Positions 32,390 to 40,713 of a stretch of DNA of 64,000 bases are shown in pieces. The DNA comes from Sulfopaludibacter sp035606355. Its GTDB lineage: Bacteria; Acidobacteriota; Terriglobia; Bryobacterales; Bryobacteraceae. Position 1 is the first letter of the stretch. Each line of letters opens with the position of its first letter. Under the pieces are notes generated by a model that did no database searches, was not told the origin of the DNA, and worked only from the letters and a program-made list of their open reading frames with translations. The stretch lies in NCBI GenBank assembly GCA_035606355.1, contig DATNFO010000081.1, positions 62,001 to 126,000 on the forward strand. Direction: 5' to 3'. Position numbers and translations under genes: made by a program.

Positions 32390-34792
32390 CTACTGGCGCA
32401 GAGCCTCCATCGGATCCGTTCGCGATGCCCTCCGCGCCGGAATCGCGATGGCCACCGCGGCCGTCGCTAACAGCGCAGCGGCGACACCCGCGAGCACTGC
32501 GGGCTGCAAGGGGCTCGCCTCATAGAGCAGATTGCGAATAACCGGACCAGCGCCTGCCGTCGCCGCAAAGCCTATCCCCAGCCCGGCCACTACCGGAACT
32601 CCGCCATCGCGCGCCACCAGTCCCACGATGGACGCAGGTGTAGCCCCCAGCGCCATGCGAATTCCGACCTCCTGCCTTCGCTGCGCCATCATCTGCGCGA
32701 GCACACCTTCCAGTCCCAACGCCGCTAGCAGCAGCGCGAATAAAGAGAAGCCTCCGGCGAGCGCGGCCCGGAATCGCGGATAGGCGAGGAAACGGTCCAG
32801 GTCGGCGCGCAGTGGCTCTACCTGACCGAGCGGAATTTCAGAGTCGAGCCCTGCTACGGCTTTGGGAATCGCATCTTCCACCGCCAGATTCGCGGCTGTG
32901 CGCACGGCGACCGTCACTGAAGCCGCGGGCTGCTGATCGATCGGACGATACACCATCGGTGCGCTCACCCAATCCATCTCGCGGTAAACGGTCACGCGCT
33001 TTTCCGTGCCGATGATCCCCACCACCGTGATCCACGGGTCGCGCTCATTGAACCGGATCTGCGCGCCGAGCGCGTTCCCGTTCCCAAAGTATTTGCTCGC
33101 TACCGCGTGATTGATCAACGCGACAGGTTGAGAATCCGCGCGATCGGCTGCCGTGAAGTCACGCCCTGCGAGCAGCGGAACGCGTAGTGTCTCCAGATAT
33201 CCCGGCGTCACGGATTGTTCAGCCACGTCGTGCGCGGCACGATCTTCGTCGAAAGGGCGGCCTTGTACGCGCATCGCCGACTGGCCCCCGGTACCCGGCG
33301 GCAGCATCGATGCGATCGCCGCATGAGTGACTCCGGGCGCGCTCGAAACGCGCTCCAGCAGCCGCTCATAAAACCGGGCGCGCGCTTGCGTGTTGTAGCG
33401 AGGGTTTAGAGTGAGCGGCGCGCGAAATACGCCGTCAGGTTCGAAGCCCAGCGGCGCGTTGCGCATGCGCAGTACAGATTCCATCAGCAGGCCGCCGCCC
33501 GCGAGCAACAGCACCGCGCCTGCGACCTCCGCCGCCACCAGCGCGCGCGTGAAACGGAACGGCCTTCCCGCAATACCGCGGCCGCCCGTTTGCAGAGCCT
33601 CATTCAAATCCACGTGCGACATCTTCCACGCCGGTATGAGGGCAAACGCAACCGTAGCCGCCAGCGATGCGAAAGCGGCGAATGCCAGCACCGGCACATT
33701 GATGTGCACATCGGCGCCCGGCGGCAGTTCCACAGGATTCACGCTGCGGAACCAGCGCACCAGCGCGAACGCGAGCGCGACTCCGGCCGCTCCTCCGGCA
33801 CCAGCAAGCAAGAGCGCCTCCGTGAGCAGTTGCCGAACCAGCCGCGAGCGCTCGCCCCCGAGAGCCGCGCGCACCGCGAGTTCCCGCGTCCGCGCCAGTC
33901 CGCGACCCAGCAGCAGTCCGGCGACGTTCCAACAGGCCAGCAGCAGCACCACCCCCACCGCGGCGAAGAGCACCCACAGCGTAGTGCGCAAATTGCGCCC
34001 CGCGAGCCATGTGAGTGCCGTCTGTAGCGGATCCACAGACGGTACAAATCCCCGCTCTTTGCCATCACTGCTGTGAACGGCTGTATGTAGCGCGGTGAGA
34101 TCCTGCTCCGCTTGCGCCAACGTCACACCGGGCTTCAGCCTGCCGATGGCGATCGTCGGAATCTGTTCGCGCGGCGTCGGGAAGTCCGGCGTCAGCAGAG
34201 TCCAAAGCTGGGTGACCGGCGGATAGAACGCGAAACCCGCGGGCATCACCCCGACCACCGTGCACGCGCGCCGGTCCAGGGCCAATGTCCGGCCGACGAT
34301 CGACCTGTCCTGGTGCAGCGCGCTTGACCAGAAGCCGTGGCTGAGCACCACCGAACAGCCATGCGTTTCATCAGCCGGCGTGAACGTGCGGCCCAGCGCC
34401 GCCTTCACTCCGAGCGTCTGAAAGATCGACGACGTGACTGCGACTGCCATCACGCCGCGCGCCGGTCCGCGCCCCGTCAGAGTCTCTGCCCGAATGGCCC
34501 ACGTCACTCCCGCGACATCGGTCATCGTGCGCGAATGCTCCTGGTAGGCGCGCAGATCGGCGTAGCTCGCGAAGAGTTTGGAAAGCCCGCTCTCTCGCGT
34601 ACTGCGATCGAGTATCTCCACAAGCTCATTCACCGCGCGGTACGGCGGCGGCTGCAGCAGTGTGGCGTAGACAATGCTGAACACCGCCACATTCGCGCCG
34701 ATGCCGAGCGCGAGTGTGAGCGTCGCCACCAGCGTGAAGCCGGGCGACCTTCGGTACAAGCGGAGCGCGTGCCGGACGTCGGAGAGCGGCAT
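32390..34792 (-). CDS. ADOP-type ABC permease (acidobacterial duplicated orphan permease)
   Basis: The 800-residue protein has two MacB_PCD-FtsX halves. LRLYRRSPGFTLVATLTLALG opens the first, IGANVAVFSIVYATLLQPPPY follows, and VGVVLLLACWNVAGLLLGRGLARTRELAVRAALG forms the first FtsX helix block. ALLLAALGLEGVLAQMMAQRRQEVGIRMALGATP marks the second FtsX block at the C-terminus. The protein has no ATPase. Many paralogues occur in acidobacteria, usually without a partner. It starts 3 bp after the DUF72 gene stop and probably shares its transcript. The substrate is unknown (lipoprotein or peptide extrusion by analogy with MacB). Confidence 0.92.
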   Translation of the reverse strand: MPLSDVRHALRLYRRSPGFTLVATLTLALGIGANVAVFSIVYATLLQPPPYRAVNELVEILDRSTRESGLSKLFASYADLRAYQEHSRTMTDVAGVTWAIRAETLTGRGPARGVMAVAVTSSIFQTLGVKAALGRTFTPADETHGCSVVLSHGFWSSALHQDRSIVGRTLALDRRACTVVGVMPAGFAFYPPVTQLWTLLTPDFPTPREQIPTIAIGRLKPGVTLAQAEQDLTALHTAVHSSDGKERGFVPSVDPLQTALTWLAGRNLRTTLWVLFAAVGVVLLLACWNVAGLLLGRGLARTRELAVRAALGGERSRLVRQLLTEALLLAGAGGAAGVALAFALVRWFRSVNPVELPPGADVHINVPVLAFAAFASLAATVAFALIPAWKMSHVDLNEALQTGGRGIAGRPFRFTRALVAAEVAGAVLLLAGGGLLMESVLRMRNAPLGFEPDGVFRAPLTLNPRYNTQARARFYERLLERVSSAPGVTHAAIASMLPPGTGGQSAMRVQGRPFDEDRAAHDVAEQSVTPGYLETLRVPLLAGRDFTAADRADSQPVALINHAVASKYFGNGNALGAQIRFNERDPWITVVGIIGTEKRVTVYREMDWVSAPMVYRPIDQQPAASVTVAVRTAANLAVEDAIPKAVAGLDSEIPLGQVEPLRADLDRFLAYPRFRAALAGGFSLFALLLAALGLEGVLAQMMAQRRQEVGIRMALGATPASIVGLVARDGGVPVVAGLGIGFAATAGAGPVIRNLLYEASPLQPAVLAGVAAALLATAAVAIAIPARRASRTDPMEALRQ

Positions 34793-34795
34793 AGA

Positions 34796-35524
34796 TCACA
34801 CACCTAGCATCTGTTTTAGAGTAAGCGCATTTTCCACGGCATAAGCAGCCTGATCGTTATCGAAATAGACGTAGACCGCCTTCAGTTGTTTGCTCCAATC
34901 GCGAATTCGGCCGGCCCACATTTGCAGTGTCTCGTCCGGATAGCTCCCCTGATACGCGCCGCCGGGTCCGTGCAGCCGCACGTACGTGAAATCCGCGGTT
35001 ACTGCAAGTCCCGAAAACGTGCCCGCGATCTCGAAGATGCAGAACGCCGTGTTGTGCCGCCGCAGAATCTCGTAAATTGCCGTCGAGCGCCACGTCTCAT
35101 TGCGGAGTTCGAACGCGTAGCGATTTCCCGGCGGCAGCATCTCCAGAAATGCCTCCAGCCGCTCGCTATTGACTTCCCACCACGGCGGCAACTGGAAAAT
35201 CACCGGACCGAGTTTCGTCTCCAGGCGGTCAATGCGCTCGAAGAACTTCTCGATGCCCGGACCAGGGTCCTTCAGTTTCTTCATGTGGGTGAGAAAGCGG
35301 CTGCCCTTCACCGCGAAGTGAAAATCCGGCGGTGTGCAGTGGCGCCAGTTGTCCAACCCGGATTCCAGCGGCAGCCGGTAAAAGCTGCTATTGATCTCCA
35401 CCGTACGGAACCGCTCGGCATAGAAGTCGAGCATCTTTTTGCCCGGCAGTTTCGGCGGGTAGAACGGGCCTTTCCAGTGCTTGTAGTGCCAGCCGGAAGT
35501 TCCGATGTATACGTCGGCGGGCAC
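34796..35524 (-). CDS. DUF72 (YecE-like) protein
   Basis: The 242-residue protein shows the DUF72 hallmarks YIGTSGWHYKHWKGPFYPP, FYAERFRTVEINSSFYRLP, FHFAVKGSRFLTHMKKL and FQLPPWWEVN. The family has a TIM-barrel fold, and its biochemical function is unknown. It is cytoplasmic, lying upstream of the ADOP permease in the same direction. The start at 35524 is an ATG; the N-terminus agrees with the family. Confidence 0.92.
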   Translation of the reverse strand: MPADVYIGTSGWHYKHWKGPFYPPKLPGKKMLDFYAERFRTVEINSSFYRLPLESGLDNWRHCTPPDFHFAVKGSRFLTHMKKLKDPGPGIEKFFERIDRLETKLGPVIFQLPPWWEVNSERLEAFLEMLPPGNRYAFELRNETWRSTAIYEILRRHNTAFCIFEIAGTFSGLAVTADFTYVRLHGPGGAYQGSYPDETLQMWAGRIRDWSKQLKAVYVYFDNDQAAYAVENALTLKQMLGV

Positions 35525-35563
35525 GCGTGGGTTTGTGCACGCGTGCGGCCAAGGTGAAGGTAC

Positions 35564-36256
35564 TTACCGCGGGAGTGAGGACAGCTCCGAGAGGATCCGC
35601 TGCGCTTCGCCCGCCGGATCTTTGGCGCGTGTGATTTGCCGCCCGATCACCAGGTAATCGGCGCCGTTGCGGATCGCTTCGGCGGGCGTCGCGACGCGCT
35701 TCTGGTCGCCTGCATCAATCCCCGCGGAACGCACGCCGGGGGTGACGATGGTCACCTTCGGCCCGGCGATGCGCCGGACATTCGCGGCTTCCAATGGCGA
35801 CGCCACAATGCCGCCCGCGCCCGCCTCAACCGCAAGACGCGTGCGCTGTTCGACGAGCGCCGCAGGGTCGCGATTCCAGTTCTGCTCGGCGAGATCCTCC
35901 GCGCCCATGCTGGTCAGCACGGTGACCGCCAGAATGGTGAGCCCGGTTCCAGTCGCGCCCGCGTCCGCCGCGCGAACTGTTTGCGAGACGGCATGCACAG
36001 TCAGAAACTTCACGCCGAGCTGCGCCACCTTCGCCGTCGCTCGCTTCACCGTCTCGGGAATGTCGTAATACTTCAGATCGAGAAAAACATCCTTGCCCTG
36101 GCCAACAAGTTCGCGCACGAAATCCGGACCGGCGACGGCGAACAGCTCCATGCCCACTTTGAAGAAGTTCACATGCCTGGAGAGTTTCCTGGCGAGCGTT
36201 CGAGCCTCGTCGGCAGTCTCCACGTCGAGAGCTACGATGATCGGATTGCCGGTCAT
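35564..36256 (-). CDS. pyrF: Orotidine 5'-phosphate decarboxylase
   Basis: The 230-residue protein, of usual length for bacterial PyrF, catalyses the last step in UMP synthesis. PIIVALDVETADEARTL and VFLDLKYYDIPETV (the DxKxxD catalytic motif) are clear. VTPGVRSAG and ADYLVIGRQIT carry the phosphate-binding loops. The ATG 36256 overlaps the selD stop (ATGA). A longer open frame upstream reads selD out of frame and is rejected. PyrF and SelD are functionally unrelated; the coupling may only reflect dense packing. Confidence 0.95.
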   Translation of the reverse strand: MTGNPIIVALDVETADEARTLARKLSRHVNFFKVGMELFAVAGPDFVRELVGQGKDVFLDLKYYDIPETVKRATAKVAQLGVKFLTVHAVSQTVRAADAGATGTGLTILAVTVLTSMGAEDLAEQNWNRDPAALVEQRTRLAVEAGAGGIVASPLEAANVRRIAGPKVTIVTPGVRSAGIDAGDQKRVATPAEAIRNGADYLVIGRQITRAKDPAGEAQRILSELSSLPR

Positions 36257-37275
36257 AAAAGGCGTATGGGCTTCTCGCCGCGCGCGGTGACGCGCCCGAT
36301 GCGGCAGGCGGCGGGGAATTCGCGCTCCATCGCGGCGGCATCGCGCTCCGGGAGGGAAATCAGCAGCCCTCCGGACGTCTGCGGATCGTACAGCAGATCG
36401 GGCGCGGGCTCGTTCGATTCCACCGAGCATTCCACGAACTCGCGATTGTTCTTGAGGCCTGCTGGAATCGCCCCGGCGTTCGCGTACTCGAGCGCGCCAT
36501 CGAGATATTGCACCGCGGAGATTTCGATCTCGAGAGTCACGCCGCTCGCCAGCGCCATCTCCCGTGCGTGCCCCAGCAGTCCGAAGCCGGTGACGTCTGT
36601 GCAGCCGTGAGCGTCGTAATGAAGCATCGCTTCGCAAGCTGTTCGGTTGAGGGTCATCATCTGCGCCGTCGCGGATTCGACGTGCTTCTGCTGCGCGATG
36701 CCTCTCTTCAGCGCCGTGCCGATCACTCCCGTTCCGATGCGCTTTGTGAACACAAGCACATCGCCGGCGCGCGCTCCGCCGTTCGCTTTCACGCGGTCCG
36801 GATGGACGGTGCCGGTCACCGAGTATCCGAACTTCACCTCATCGTCGTTCACACTGTGGCCGCCGAGTATCGAGCACGATGCTTCGTGCATCTTCTCCGC
36901 GCCGCCGCGCAGGATCTCCTGCAGGTCGTCGAGATCGCCCTTGGCGGGGTAAGCCAGAACGGAGAGCGCGGAGATGGGCCGGCCGCCCATGGCATACACA
37001 TCGCTCAATGAATTGGCGGCCGCGATCGCGCCGAACGTGTAAGGGTCGTCGACAATCGGCGTAAAGAAATCGATCGTCTGCACGAGGGCGAGCTCCGGCG
37101 TCAGCTTGTACACGCCGGCATCGTCGGCGGTGTCAAACCCGATCAGCACGTTCTCATCGGCCCAGCGCGGAAGTGCGGCCAAAACTTTGTCCAACAACTT
37201 TGGACTCAGCTTGCTCGCTCAACCCGCGGCTTTGACGTGCGCGGTCAGCTTCTTGCCCTGCGTAGTCCCGTTCAT
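36253..37275 (-). CDS. selD: Selenide,water dikinase, selenoprotein (TGA = Sec at codon 19)
   Basis: SelD makes selenophosphate from selenide and ATP, the Se donor for Sec and 2-selenouridine. A standard ORF begins only at 37197 (LDKVLAALPRWADENV), but the frame continues upstream. It reads from ATG 37275 through MNGTTQGKKLTAHVKAAG, a TGA, then ASKLSPKLLDKVL. This matches the family's N-terminal ...GAG-C/U-xxK-LSPxxLxxxL motif, with TGA exactly at the catalytic Cys/Sec. A SECIS-like hairpin follows. The rest (GFDTADDAGVYKL, GGHSVNDDEVKFGY, CTDVTGFGLLGHA, PQTSGGLLISLP) is normal SelD. The total length is 340 residues. It shares a 26-nt divergent intergenic region with the C45-type gene. Confidence 0.93.
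37189..37221 (-). promoter_or_regulatory. SECIS-like element of selD (UGA and downstream hairpin)
   Basis: The UGA is 37221-37219. Nineteen nt later comes a 5-nt apical loop AGUUG, closed by a perfect 6-bp stem (GUCCAA, 37205-37200; UUGGAC, 37194-37189). A further CU/AG pairing is possible below a GA/AA internal loop. The distance from UGA to apical loop (19 nt, expected 16-37) and a G among the first two loop bases agree with the bacterial SECIS model. SelB would bind this to deliver Sec. Confidence 0.8.
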
Positions 37276-37288
37276 CTGCGGTCCCTAC

Positions 37289-37294
37289 TATAAT
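37289..37294 (+). promoter_or_regulatory. -10 element TATAAT, leaderless C45-type gene
   Basis: A perfect TATAAT ends 7 nt before the ATG at 37302. It lies 14 nt from the selD start on the other strand, and the minus strand reads TATTAT nearby, so the two divergent promoters overlap. Confidence 0.6.
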
Positions 37295-37301
37295 AACGGC
37301 A

Positions 37302-38702
37302 ATGCGACGTACTGCTCTGTTTTCCGCTGTTTTGCTGCTGGTTGCGGCCGTTACGCTGATCTCCAAAGATCCGCAAACCGATGCGCGACTGAAAAACGCG
37401 TCGCGCGCACAGGAGCGCGGCGGTTGGATTCAAGTGCATCTGCAGGGCACGCCCAACGAGATCGGCTTCCAGCACGGATATCTGCTGGCGAACGAGATCA
37501 AGGACAACTTCACTGCGCTCAGCACGGAGATGATCCACGAAGAGAAGAAGGATTGGAACTTCTTCCGCAAAACGGCCGAGGAGGTTTTCTGGCCGCACGT
37601 GGAGCAGGAATATCGCGATGAGCTGCTCGGCATTGTCGAAGGAGTCAAGGCGCGCGGAGTGAAGCTCGATCTGTGGGACATCGTGTCCCTGAACGCCTGG
37701 CTCGAGCAGCCCTATTACGACAAATGGTGGGACAAGCGGCACGGAGGCAAGCCGAGCAACGCGGGCCTGCCCGAACGTTGCAGCGCGTTCGTGGCCACCG
37801 GCAGCTATACAAAGGACGGTCGCCCGGTGATCGCCCACAACAATTGGACGAGCTACTCTTCGGGCGAGCGCTGGAACATCGTCTTCGATATTGCTCCCGC
37901 GAAAGGCTACCGCTTCATCATGGATGGCGCGCCCGGCCTCATCCACAGTGGCGACGATTTCGGCGTGAACTCCGCCGGCATCGCGATCACCGAGACTACC
38001 ATCAGCGACTTCAACAGCTTCACGCCGGACGGTATTCCGGAATTCGTGCGTGCCCGCAAGGCCATGCAGTATTCGGCGTCCATTGACGATTACGCGCGAA
38101 TTATGAAGGAAGGGAACACCGGCGGCTATGCCAATAACTGGCTGATTGCCGACCGCAAGAACAATGAGGTTGCGAGCCTGGAACTCGGGTTGCAACACGT
38201 GACGCTGCTGCGCACGAAAGACGGCTTCTTCGTGGGCTCGAACTTCCCCGCGAATCCGGAGTTGATCAAGGACGAGACATCGTTCGACCCGAACAACAAA
38301 GGGCTAAGCGCCAACGCCCGGCACGCGCGGTGGCTTACGCTGATGGAGCAGAACAAGGGCAGGATCGACGTAGCCGCGGGCGAAAAATTCCTGGCCGACC
38401 ACGTCGATACGTTCTCCGGAAAGACCGAACCGAGCGAACGAACGCTCTGCGGCCACATCGATCTTTCGCCGCGCGGCGCTCCGGGGTGGGTAGGGCCGTT
38501 CGCTCCCGTCGGCGCAGTACAGAACAAAATTACCGACGCGGCGGGTATGGAAAAGCTCTCCTTCTCGGCCGACCTGGGTCACGCATGCGGAATGAACTTC
38601 AAAGCTAGCGAGCACCTGAGCAAGCACCCCGAATACGCCTGGTGGCAGCCGATCCTGAAAGACATGGATTCCAGGGGCTGGACGAAGTTCGTCGCAAAGT
38701 AA
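37302..38702 (+). CDS. Secreted C45-like / phospholipase B-like Ntn hydrolase
   Basis: The 466-residue protein has a signal sequence (ALFSAVLLLVAAVTLIS). The body resembles the acyl-CoA:6-aminopenicillanic acid acyltransferase (C45) and phospholipase B-like N-terminal-nucleophile hydrolases. The GFQHGYLLANEIKDN block is typical of the pro-region, and ERCSAFVATGSYTKDGRPV is the Cys nucleophile site (C160) with VIAHNNW following. Autocleavage before Cys160 would expose the nucleophile. It probably hydrolyses an amide or ester outside the cytoplasm. Its 3' end is overlapped by the convergent PEP-CTERM gene. Confidence 0.85.
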   Translation: MRRTALFSAVLLLVAAVTLISKDPQTDARLKNASRAQERGGWIQVHLQGTPNEIGFQHGYLLANEIKDNFTALSTEMIHEEKKDWNFFRKTAEEVFWPHVEQEYRDELLGIVEGVKARGVKLDLWDIVSLNAWLEQPYYDKWWDKRHGGKPSNAGLPERCSAFVATGSYTKDGRPVIAHNNWTSYSSGERWNIVFDIAPAKGYRFIMDGAPGLIHSGDDFGVNSAGIAITETTISDFNSFTPDGIPEFVRARKAMQYSASIDDYARIMKEGNTGGYANNWLIADRKNNEVASLELGLQHVTLLRTKDGFFVGSNFPANPELIKDETSFDPNNKGLSANARHARWLTLMEQNKGRIDVAAGEKFLADHVDTFSGKTEPSERTLCGHIDLSPRGAPGWVGPFAPVGAVQNKITDAAGMEKLSFSADLGHACGMNFKASEHLSKHPEYAWWQPILKDMDSRGWTKFVAK

Positions 38703-39570
38703 GGACCCGCCTCCGGGCCGGTTCACTAACCAGGAGCAGCGCGGCGAAACCGAGCAGCAGAAGGGCGAAGCTCGCGGGCTCCGGCGTCGCGGCCGCCGTG
38801 GAGGTCCACCCGGTGACGGCCACGCTGCCGGGCGTACCGAATTGAAAAACGAAATCCGGGGCGCCGGGAGAAAGGCTCTCGCGCAGATACCAGGTCGCGG
38901 TGGTAGGGTCGAAGACGCCGATTCCGGTGTGGCCGGAGCCGGTCCAATCGCCGGTGATGGGCTGCCAGCCCGGCTCGCCGAACTGGAACGGCGCGAAGTT
39001 GGTTACGCCCGGGGATGCGCTATCCCGCAGGTACCACGTCGCGGTGCTGGAATCAAAGACGCCGATCCCGGTGTCGCCGGAGCCTGTCCAATCGCCGGTG
39101 ACCGGTATCCAGCCCGGGACGCCGAAGGGGAAGGGCGCGATGTCCGGTGTGCCCGGGGAGGCCGTGTCCCGCAGGTACCAGGTTGCGGTGCTGGAATCGA
39201 AGGCGCCGATGCCGGTGTCGCCGGAACCGGTCCAATCGCCCGTGACCGGTAGCCAGCCCGGGACGCCGAAGGTGAAGGGCGCGATCTGGGGTGCGCCCGC
39301 CGAAACCGTGTTCCGCAGGTCCCACGTTTCAGTCGCCGGGTCGACCACGCCGATGCCGCTCTGTCCCGAACCGGTCCAATCGCCGGTCACCGGTTTCCAT
39401 CCGGGAAGCCCGAACGGAAACGGTCCGATGTCGGCTGCGCCTGTCGTGGGTGAAGTCCGAAATGACCACTCGTTGCTGCTGTAGTCCCCGTAGATGGTAA
39501 CGGTAGCTCCGAAGAGGGACTGAGATGCGGAGAGGGTCAAAAGAAGGAAAAACCGGGGGCCCAGCGTCAT
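38605..39570 (-). CDS. PEP-CTERM protein with 48-residue tandem repeats
   Basis: The 321-residue product has a signal peptide (RFFLLLTLSASQSLFGA), four tandem repeats and a PEP-CTERM tail (TPEPASFALLLLGFAALLL). The repeats (residues 54-244; GxPGWxPVTGDWTGSGxTGIGxxD...) carry a TWYLR strand and resemble FG-GAP/VCBS-like propeller blades. Normally such tails end just after the helix with a few Arg/Lys. Here VSEPARRRVLTLRR is followed by about 28 extra residues read from the 3' end of the convergent C45 gene. The natural stop may have been lost when the REP-like sequence near 38703-38725 was inserted. Confidence 0.75.
   Translation of the reverse strand: MTLGPRFFLLLTLSASQSLFGATVTIYGDYSSNEWSFRTSPTTGAADIGPFPFGLPGWKPVTGDWTGSGQSGIGVVDPATETWDLRNTVSAGAPQIAPFTFGVPGWLPVTGDWTGSGDTGIGAFDSSTATWYLRDTASPGTPDIAPFPFGVPGWIPVTGDWTGSGDTGIGVFDSSTATWYLRDSASPGVTNFAPFQFGEPGWQPITGDWTGSGHTGIGVFDPTTATWYLRESLSPGAPDFVFQFGTPGSVAVTGWTSTAAATPEPASFALLLLGFAALLLVSEPARRRVLTLRRTSSSPWNPCLSGSAATRRIRGACSGAR
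38839..39411 (-). repeat. Tandem 144-bp coding repeats (four copies)
   Basis: The four 48-residue repeats of the PEP-CTERM protein are encoded by near-identical DNA units with period 144 bp (the last is 141 bp). The high DNA identity indicates recent amplification or gene conversion. This is a protein repeat, not a CRISPR. Confidence 0.85.
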
Positions 39571-39618
39571 CCGCCCATTGTGTAACGTACCCCGGCAGTT
39601 GTCAAAGGCCGGCCGCTA

Positions 39619-40710
39619 TCAGCGTGCGCCCAGCTCGCCTTCCTGGAACACCAGGTCGCGGTCAAGGATCATCTCGACCGTGGTGCCTTTCGGCAGCGTG
39701 GCATCGGCGCGATGGTGCACGTGCGCCAGCAGCAGACCGCCGGCGACACCGGCTGCTGCTCCGATGCCCGCGCCTGCCACCGTGGCGCCGGCCGCGCGGC
39801 CGCCGATTGCGCCGCCCGCTGCTCCGATGGCTCCGCCTGTCGCGGCGTCATGCACATCGCGCGATCCGTCGCGCGATCCCGTGATTTTTCCTTCCTGATC
39901 GGCCGTCGCGGCGCGCGCGCGGAAGTCGCGTGTCACACCGTTGGGCAGCATCAGGGTATCGAAGCGAATGTAGAGCTCGCCTTTGCCCTTCAGCGCTCCG
40001 GCGGCCTTGGCATCCGTCACGGTTCCGTTCACGAACGCCCCGCGCGGAATCACGATGCGGCCGTTCTGCGCGATCGGGTATGCCACTTCGAGATAAACGT
40101 GATCGCCTTCGTGCGAGTGCTTGCTATCCACCGGATTCCGCAGCGTGAGCGGAATGCGGGTTCCCATCGGCACGATGTACTGGCGCGGCTCGGACGCCTC
40201 GGGCGCGGTTGTCATCGCCTGGCGCCGGGGCATTGATTGCGACGATTGCGACGATTGGGCCGGTCGCGCCGGTTGCGCCGGCGCTGCTTCATGGAACCCT
40301 TCCGCGCGGTAAACCAGCGTCCCTTCCCGTTCTCCGGACGAGCGCACCACCTGGCGCACGATTCGCAGAGTGCTGCCGTCGCGCGACAGCGTCCAGCGAT
40401 CCATCAGTGTGTAGTCGGCGGTCCCGGTCACGATCGTGTTCACCAGCAGCGCCGCGCCTTCCCACTTGGCGATGCTGCTGCGATGTTCGCCTGCGACGTC
40501 ATAGCGCGTTTCCGTGCGATTCAGGTTGAGCGTGTACTGGTTGCAGTGGATGGCCGTGCCATCCTGCGTGATGGTGAGCGCGGGCTCGGCCGGCGTATTG
40601 AGACCTTGCGTGTCGCTGGCGCCGGGATCGAAACTCCACTTGCCGGTGAAGTTGGTTTGTGCGCTCAGCGGCGCGGCTGCCAGGCAAAAAAGTAAGATGG
40701 CGCGATACAT
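39619..40710 (-). CDS. Secreted protein with lipocalin-like N-terminus and zipper C-terminus
   Basis: The 363-residue product has a signal peptide (AILLFCLAAAPLSAQ). Its N-terminal beta domain opens NFTGKWSFDPGASDTQGLN and ends near RSSGEREGTLVYRAE, a lipocalin-like pattern. After a Pro/Gln-rich linker, the C-terminal domain repeats the plan of the protein at 10718-11680: IVPMGTRIPLTLRNPVDS, IVIPRGAFVNGTVTDA, and a glycine zipper (GGAIGAAGGAIGGRAAG). The two proteins are probably paralogous in that domain. It follows the propeller gene by 3 bp on the same transcript. Confidence 0.75.
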   Translation of the reverse strand: MYRAILLFCLAAAPLSAQTNFTGKWSFDPGASDTQGLNTPAEPALTITQDGTAIHCNQYTLNLNRTETRYDVAGEHRSSIAKWEGAALLVNTIVTGTADYTLMDRWTLSRDGSTLRIVRQVVRSSGEREGTLVYRAEGFHEAAPAQPARPAQSSQSSQSMPRRQAMTTAPEASEPRQYIVPMGTRIPLTLRNPVDSKHSHEGDHVYLEVAYPIAQNGRIVIPRGAFVNGTVTDAKAAGALKGKGELYIRFDTLMLPNGVTRDFRARAATADQEGKITGSRDGSRDVHDAATGGAIGAAGGAIGGRAAGATVAGAGIGAAAGVAGGLLLAHVHHRADATLPKGTTVEMILDRDLVFQEGELGAR

Positions 40711-40713
40711 GGG

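Noticed and set aside
36257..36637. N-terminal extension of pyrF
   Set aside because: It is read from the selD coding region in another frame; PyrF starts naturally at MTGNPIIVALDVE with an ATGA overlap.
37198..37221. TGA upstream of selD considered as a normal stop
   Set aside because: The residues on both sides match the SelD N-terminus, the TGA is at the catalytic position, and a SECIS-like hairpin follows.
38839..39411. Tandem DNA repeats considered as a CRISPR array
   Set aside because: The units are 141-144 bp, contiguous, in frame and encode a repeated protein segment; there are no unique spacers.
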